DNA from: Martelella alba
Lineage (GTDB): Bacteria; Pseudomonadota; Alphaproteobacteria; Rhizobiales; Rhizobiaceae
DNA: 64,000 nucleotides
NCBI RefSeq assembly: GCF_006516955.1
Contig: NZ_VHLG01000016.1
Span: forward strand, 38,766-102,765
Direction of reading: 5' to 3'
Part shown: positions 60,337 to 64,000 of the stretch, piece by piece
How positions within the stretch are numbered: the stretch's first letter is position 1
Layout: every line of letters begins with the position of its first letter
Notes under the pieces: generated by a model
What the model saw: the letters and a program-made list of their open reading frames with translations, nothing else
Told to the model about the DNA's origin: nothing
Database searches by the model: none
Translations under genes and position numbers: made by a program

Positions 60337-62088
60337 ATGACAGTAATGATGCCCAAGAATCCTTTGAGGACGCTTCTCGCACTTCCCCTGGCAAGCTTCT
60401 GCGCCGGCGCCTTCGCTGCCCCCGGTCTGGCCCAGACCGCCGGCCAGCTCGTCGCCCCGACCTATGCGCCATCCGTCACGCCGGCGCCGGGCGGCGGACT
60501 GAACCTTCCGGCCTCCAACGGTATTGAGGCGCCTGCGGGTGCAGAGGATCTTTACGTTACCCCTTCCGGTCTCGACATTGAGGGTGGACTGCCCGCTCTT
60601 GCCGCCGAAACGGCGGAAATCGAAGCACAATTCACCGACAAGAGAGTAAGCGCAGCCGACCTGTTTGCCGCCGCCAACGCGCTCGAGGCGGCCTATGCGC
60701 GCGCCGGTTACATTCTCGTGCGCGTATCCCTTCCCCCACAGACCATTGAGGATGGCCAGGAATTGCGGCTCGTCGTGACCGATGGCTATGTCGATCAGGT
60801 GACATACGCGTCGCTTCCACCGAATGTTCAAAAACGGGTAGGCCGGGTCACAGCGCCGCTTGTCGGCCGGAAAAGCCTTACGAAAGCAGAACTTGAACGC
60901 CGGCTTCTGCTGGCAGGCGACACGCCGGGCCTCGATATGAAATCCGCGCTTTCGCCGGGCAAGTTGCCGGCCGCGACAACACTGACGCTTTCCGGGCGCT
61001 ACAATCCGGTGACGGGCTATTTTGGCGTCAACAATGACATGACTGAGGCGCTCGGTGACTACAGCATCAGCGCCGGTGTCAACTTCAATGACCTCCTCGG
61101 TCTCGGTGAGGTCGGCTATCTGCGTTTGGGCGGCTGGCCCGGCTTTGCCGACAACAACATCCTCGACGATTACCCGAAAAACCGCCAGTTCGTCGCCGGC
61201 TTTACCTTGCCGATCGGCATTGAAGGCAACTGGCTGAACGTGGAGGGTGTCGACAGCAAATCGCTTTCCGACAATGACCAGCCTTACGATACGCCCGACC
61301 ATTTTCAGCGGCTTTCGATCAATTACGGTTATGACTGGTTGCGCAGCCGTTCCGTCAACGCCACCACCATCGTCAGCTATGATCTCATCGACGAGGCACA
61401 ACGCTTTCAGCTGCCCGATTTCGATGTCGCGCTCAGCTCCGACCGTTTGCGCGTGCTGCGTCTGACCCAGACAATTGATGCGCAGACCGAACACGGTGCG
61501 CGTTTTTCCGGCAATGCGACTCTGTCCGCAGGGCTGAATGCCTTCGGCGCGCGCGAAAGCAGTGACGACCTGCCGATGTCGCGCGATGGCGCACAGCCGG
61601 ATTTTCGCAAACTGGTTGCTGAGGGCAATTATGCGCAGACCTTCAATGATCTGTTCGTGTTCTCGCTTTCGCTGATCGGACAGACCTCTTTCGGAGATCC
61701 TTTGCCCGCCTCCGAACAACTGAGCCTTGGCGGCGCGCGTTGGGTATCCGCTTTTGCCGCGGGAGAGCTGGAAGCCGACACCGGCGCCGGATTGCGTGCC
61801 GAGGTCGCATCACCCACAACATTTCGGCCTTTTGTCAGCACTTCAGGCGTTGCTTTTGCGGCCTCGCCATATCTTTTTGTCGCTGGAAGCGTAAGCCAGC
61901 TGGAAAACGCGACGCTCCTGGAGGAACCGGTTATCCGCGCCGGCGCATTCGGGATTGGACTGAAACTTGTTGCCGCCGAAAATGACAGTCCTTATTCCGG
62001 CAATCTGACGATCGAATATGCCCATGGCGGCAAGAGCAGCGGCAATCCCGAGAACCGGATTAACGTCTCCTTCTTGTCCCGGTTTTAG
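60337..62088 (+). CDS. two-partner secretion outer-membrane transporter (TpsB, ShlB/FhaC family)
   Basis: Outer-membrane translocator of about 583 residues for the divergent TpsA protein. I start it at 60337 because a signal peptide (ALPLASFCAGAFA, cleavage near A-Q) follows; the frame is open to 60172 and the ribosome site is weak. POTRA domains lie at about 75-225 (SAADLFAAANALEAAYARAGYILVRVSLP), followed by a 16-strand barrel ending in FLSRF. The L6-loop motif V-R-G-F of this family appears as V-S-A-F in SLGGARWVSAFAAGELEADTG, so the key Arg is missing; see findings. Confidence 0.8.
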   Translation: MTVMMPKNPLRTLLALPLASFCAGAFAAPGLAQTAGQLVAPTYAPSVTPAPGGGLNLPASNGIEAPAGAEDLYVTPSGLDIEGGLPALAAETAEIEAQFTDKRVSAADLFAAANALEAAYARAGYILVRVSLPPQTIEDGQELRLVVTDGYVDQVTYASLPPNVQKRVGRVTAPLVGRKSLTKAELERRLLLAGDTPGLDMKSALSPGKLPAATTLTLSGRYNPVTGYFGVNNDMTEALGDYSISAGVNFNDLLGLGEVGYLRLGGWPGFADNNILDDYPKNRQFVAGFTLPIGIEGNWLNVEGVDSKSLSDNDQPYDTPDHFQRLSINYGYDWLRSRSVNATTIVSYDLIDEAQRFQLPDFDVALSSDRLRVLRLTQTIDAQTEHGARFSGNATLSAGLNAFGARESSDDLPMSRDGAQPDFRKLVAEGNYAQTFNDLFVFSLSLIGQTSFGDPLPASEQLSLGGARWVSAFAAGELEADTGAGLRAEVASPTTFRPFVSTSGVAFAASPYLFVAGSVSQLENATLLEEPVIRAGAFGIGLKLVAAENDSPYSGNLTIEYAHGGKSSGNPENRINVSFLSRF

Positions 62089-62622
62089 GCCGGCGCCCCG
62101 GACCTTCCCCAAGGAAGAGCTCCGACGCCCCTGTTCTACCGCCGATCTGAAAGCAGACAGCCCGTTCCAACTCACATCCCGACCAGCTTGTGACCTGAAA
62201 CCGGTCTTCCCTCCAGTCATTACAGCATCGTGCTTTGTCCATCCGAATGGGTGCACGGCGCTCGAGGAGAATCCGAAGGTTGTTTCATCGCCTTATGCGG
62301 CCTATTTTCCCGAACCATTTTCATGGAAAATTCGTTGGGCGTGATATTGCCCGGTGTTGAGTGTGGTCCGTTGCAGCTATAGCCCTCCTTCCATGCTGTG
62401 ATTTCTGCTCTCGCGTGATTGAGAGCGATGACTATTCAGGTAATTTCCGAGAATTAGCGGAACCAAATATTTATCAAATAATCGTGTGGCATGGTGGTGC
62501 CGATTTCATATCTCGTGATCGCGATTGTCCTCCCCAAAGGTTCAAAGAGACGGTCTCATCTGCACAGGCGGGTGAAGGCAATTGCACGATTGGCATCTCT
62601 TTGGCTCTGATTGGACCTGTCC
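62089..62622. other. intergenic region with insertion-sequence remnant
   Basis: 534 bp between tpsB and the protease gene. It holds the IS3 transposase remnant at 62220-62423 and an AT-rich stretch (62430-62500) that may contain the protease promoter. No intact gene is seen. Confidence 0.5.
62220..62423 (-). pseudogene. IS3-family transposase, C-terminal remnant
   Basis: Read on the minus strand, the frame gives ARAEITAWKEGYSCNGPHS followed by TPGNITPNEFSMKM, the conserved end of the IS3-family integrase (usually A-W-R-x-D-Y-N-x-x-R-P-H-S-S-L-G-x-x-T-P-x-E-F). It ends at TAA 62220-62222; the catalytic D-D-E core is absent. It indicates an old insertion between the two-partner secretion and protease genes. 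Confidence 0.65.
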
Positions 62623-64000
62623 ATGCACCGATCTTTTTCCCGTTCGTCAAGATGGAAAGAAGCACGTCGCGGCAACTGGCCTTTATCAATACTGTTGACC
62701 TCCCTTTTGCTGGCTCTTCCGGTTCAGGCTTTGGCGCAGAGCGAGGCGGCGAACGGGACGGGCGCCGTCAAGACAGGATCTCATCCTGCAACGGATGCCA
62801 TTGGCCAGGCCCTGCGCAAGGCCCTTTCCTACGGCGATACGTCCTTTCTCGCCAGCGTGGTTGAAAATACCCGTCTGACACCAAAGCGCACAAAGCTGAT
62901 TGAAAGCGAGGCGATAGCACTCCGTCCCGAAATGGCGGACAAGATCACGCATGCCATTCGTTCCGCCCAGCTCCTGTCCTCGCTTTATCCTGCTGCATCC
63001 ATCGCGCCGGTTCTGTCCGCACCGTTGGTTTCCAGCAATACGCAACTGCCCTATCCTGGCGGTGTCAAAGGCGTTGACGAGAGCACGCTCAGCGAGTTTG
63101 AGCGCAACTATTCACTGTCAGCCATGGGTGCTGCAACCGCGCGTGAACTGGGCTTTACCGGCAAAGGCGTGGTGGTTGGTGTCATTGACAGCGGCTTCGA
63201 TATGAGCCCCGATGGGACCGTCCATCCCGAATTCACCGGGCGGATCGACTCCCGCTCGACCAGTTTCCTCAACTGGGTCGATATCAACATGAGTTACCAG
63301 ACCCTCAGTGCGGCGGAGATTGAAGAAGGTCTCCAGCAGGGGCCGACGGACACGCAGGCTGTCGACGAACATGGAACCCATGTCACCGGCATTATTGCCG
63401 CCGGAGACAATGGTTTCGGTATGGAAGGCGTGGCGCCGGATGCGACGATCCTGTCTGTCCAGGCGATTGCCAGTGCATCAGGCCGGGTTACGCTCGATAG
63501 TACCAGCAGAACATCTGTCCGGCTCTCGGATTTGCAAACATGCGGACTATATGCGCTGGCCGGTGCGGGATGTACGCTGGCGCAATATTTTGAACCGACG
63601 ATCAGCGCCGAGCGCTATCTCGCCCAGTTTTCCGATGTCAGCGTGGTCAATATGAGTTTTGGCCCCTCCGTCAGGCTCCTTGCCAAAAGCTGGGATATCG
63701 CACCGACGGTGCAGCCTTATTATCAGGAGGAAGCAAAAGCGCTGCGGGCCAATCTGGATGCCGGTCAGGTTCTCGTCGTCTCGGCTGGAAATGACGGTAA
63801 ATGGGCGCCAGTTGCGGCCGAAAACCCCACGGGTATCGGACTTTATCCCTTCATCAGCCCGGCCAATGAAGATGCGACCAATTCAAGCGGGAACCTGATC
63901 TATAACGACTATGGCACCGGGCTCGATTTCAGCTTTCTCTCCGCTGATGCCCTGGCGGAGGCAGAAGCGGCCGATGGCATTGCCCGCGGACGGATCGTCG
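62623..64000 (+). CDS. subtilisin-like (S8) secreted serine protease, probably autotransporter (3' end outside window)
   Basis: The frame starts at ATG 62623 and runs off the right edge (459 residues seen). A long signal peptide (core PLSILLTSLLLALPVQALA) is followed by a pro-region of about 130 residues and then the S8 domain: Asp in VVVGVIDSGFD near 190, His in DEHGTHVTGIIAAGDNG near 250 and the oxyanion Asn in VVSAGNDG near 391. The catalytic Ser lies beyond the window. Proteins of this type in Gram-negatives usually end in an autotransporter barrel; that part is not visible, so the route of secretion is inference. Confidence 0.83.
   Translation, partial: MHRSFSRSSRWKEARRGNWPLSILLTSLLLALPVQALAQSEAANGTGAVKTGSHPATDAIGQALRKALSYGDTSFLASVVENTRLTPKRTKLIESEAIALRPEMADKITHAIRSAQLLSSLYPAASIAPVLSAPLVSSNTQLPYPGGVKGVDESTLSEFERNYSLSAMGAATARELGFTGKGVVVGVIDSGFDMSPDGTVHPEFTGRIDSRSTSFLNWVDINMSYQTLSAAEIEEGLQQGPTDTQAVDEHGTHVTGIIAAGDNGFGMEGVAPDATILSVQAIASASGRVTLDSTSRTSVRLSDLQTCGLYALAGAGCTLAQYFEPTISAERYLAQFSDVSVVNMSFGPSVRLLAKSWDIAPTVQPYYQEEAKALRANLDAGQVLVVSAGNDGKWAPVAAENPTGIGLYPFISPANEDATNSSGNLIYNDYGTGLDFSFLSADALAEAEAADGIARGRIV

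Noticed and set aside
60253..61719. 488-codon minus-strand frame inside the TpsB gene
   Set aside because: It has no protein family likeness, and the plus strand encodes a full POTRA and barrel protein.

Overview
The window looks like a chromosomal or large-replicon segment of a high-GC alphaproteobacterium, most likely a member of the Hyphomicrobiales close to Rhizobiaceae. The grounds are the many sugar ABC and TRAP importers each paired with a LacI, ROK or TetR regulator, the general protein style, and the rhizobial type of rhamnose-like ABC operon with a small P-loop kinase. Genus cannot be fixed from the sequence alone. Several large surface or secreted proteins and two transposase remnants mark accessory DNA.

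Layout. 1-3.8 kb: end of a rhamnose-type ABC import operon (two permeases, binding protein, FrcK-like kinase). 4.0-9.7 kb: a TRAP transporter divergent from a GH88 unsaturated glucuronyl hydrolase and a LacI regulator, probably for unsaturated uronate oligosaccharides. 10.0-13.8 kb: a classical autotransporter. 14.2-17.9 kb: a 1216-residue protein with sixteen 40/41-residue repeats that resemble TAL-effector-like DNA-binding repeats, followed by an IS481-type transposase remnant. 18.1-30.8 kb: two divergent ABC import operons that also carry a dual-specificity-type phosphatase, a metallo-beta-lactamase-fold hydrolase and a 2H phosphoesterase (DUF1868), plus LacI and ROK regulators. 31.4-36.5 kb: GH3 glycosidase, MFS transporter, TSUP permease and TetR regulator behind a 26-bp palindrome. 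36.5-37.4 kb: a DUF1778/GNAT toxin-antitoxin pair with its own palindromic operator. 37.5-47.7 kb: an alginate-type polysaccharide cluster (Alg8, Alg44, AlgG-like, Sel1 protein, AlgX-like, AlgK-like, AlgL-like). 48.1-53.2 kb: an AcrAB-type RND pump with a divergent TetR repressor. 53.6-56.3 kb: a P2-type cation ATPase. 56.4-62.1 kb: a two-partner secretion pair (TpsA and TpsB, divergent). 62.2-64 kb: an IS3 transposase remnant and the start of a subtilisin-like secreted protease running off the window.

The most unusual item is the repeat protein at 14221-17871. Each repeat carries the pattern D-L-I-R-I-A-S/G-N-x-G-A-N-Q-L-L, which matches position for position the first helix, base-reading loop and second helix of TALE and Bat repeats, with x varying as the base-reading residue does. 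The repeat is 41 residues rather than 33-35. One repeat lacks the variable residue, as in N* TALE repeats, and the protein also has KRAR clusters and an acidic tail. Second in interest is the alginate-type cluster: the synthase keeps its catalytic motifs, but by eye the AlgX-, AlgL- and AlgG-like proteins and the Alg44 PilZ region all lack their known key residues. Third is the phosphodiester-like catabolic neighbourhood at 18-31 kb.
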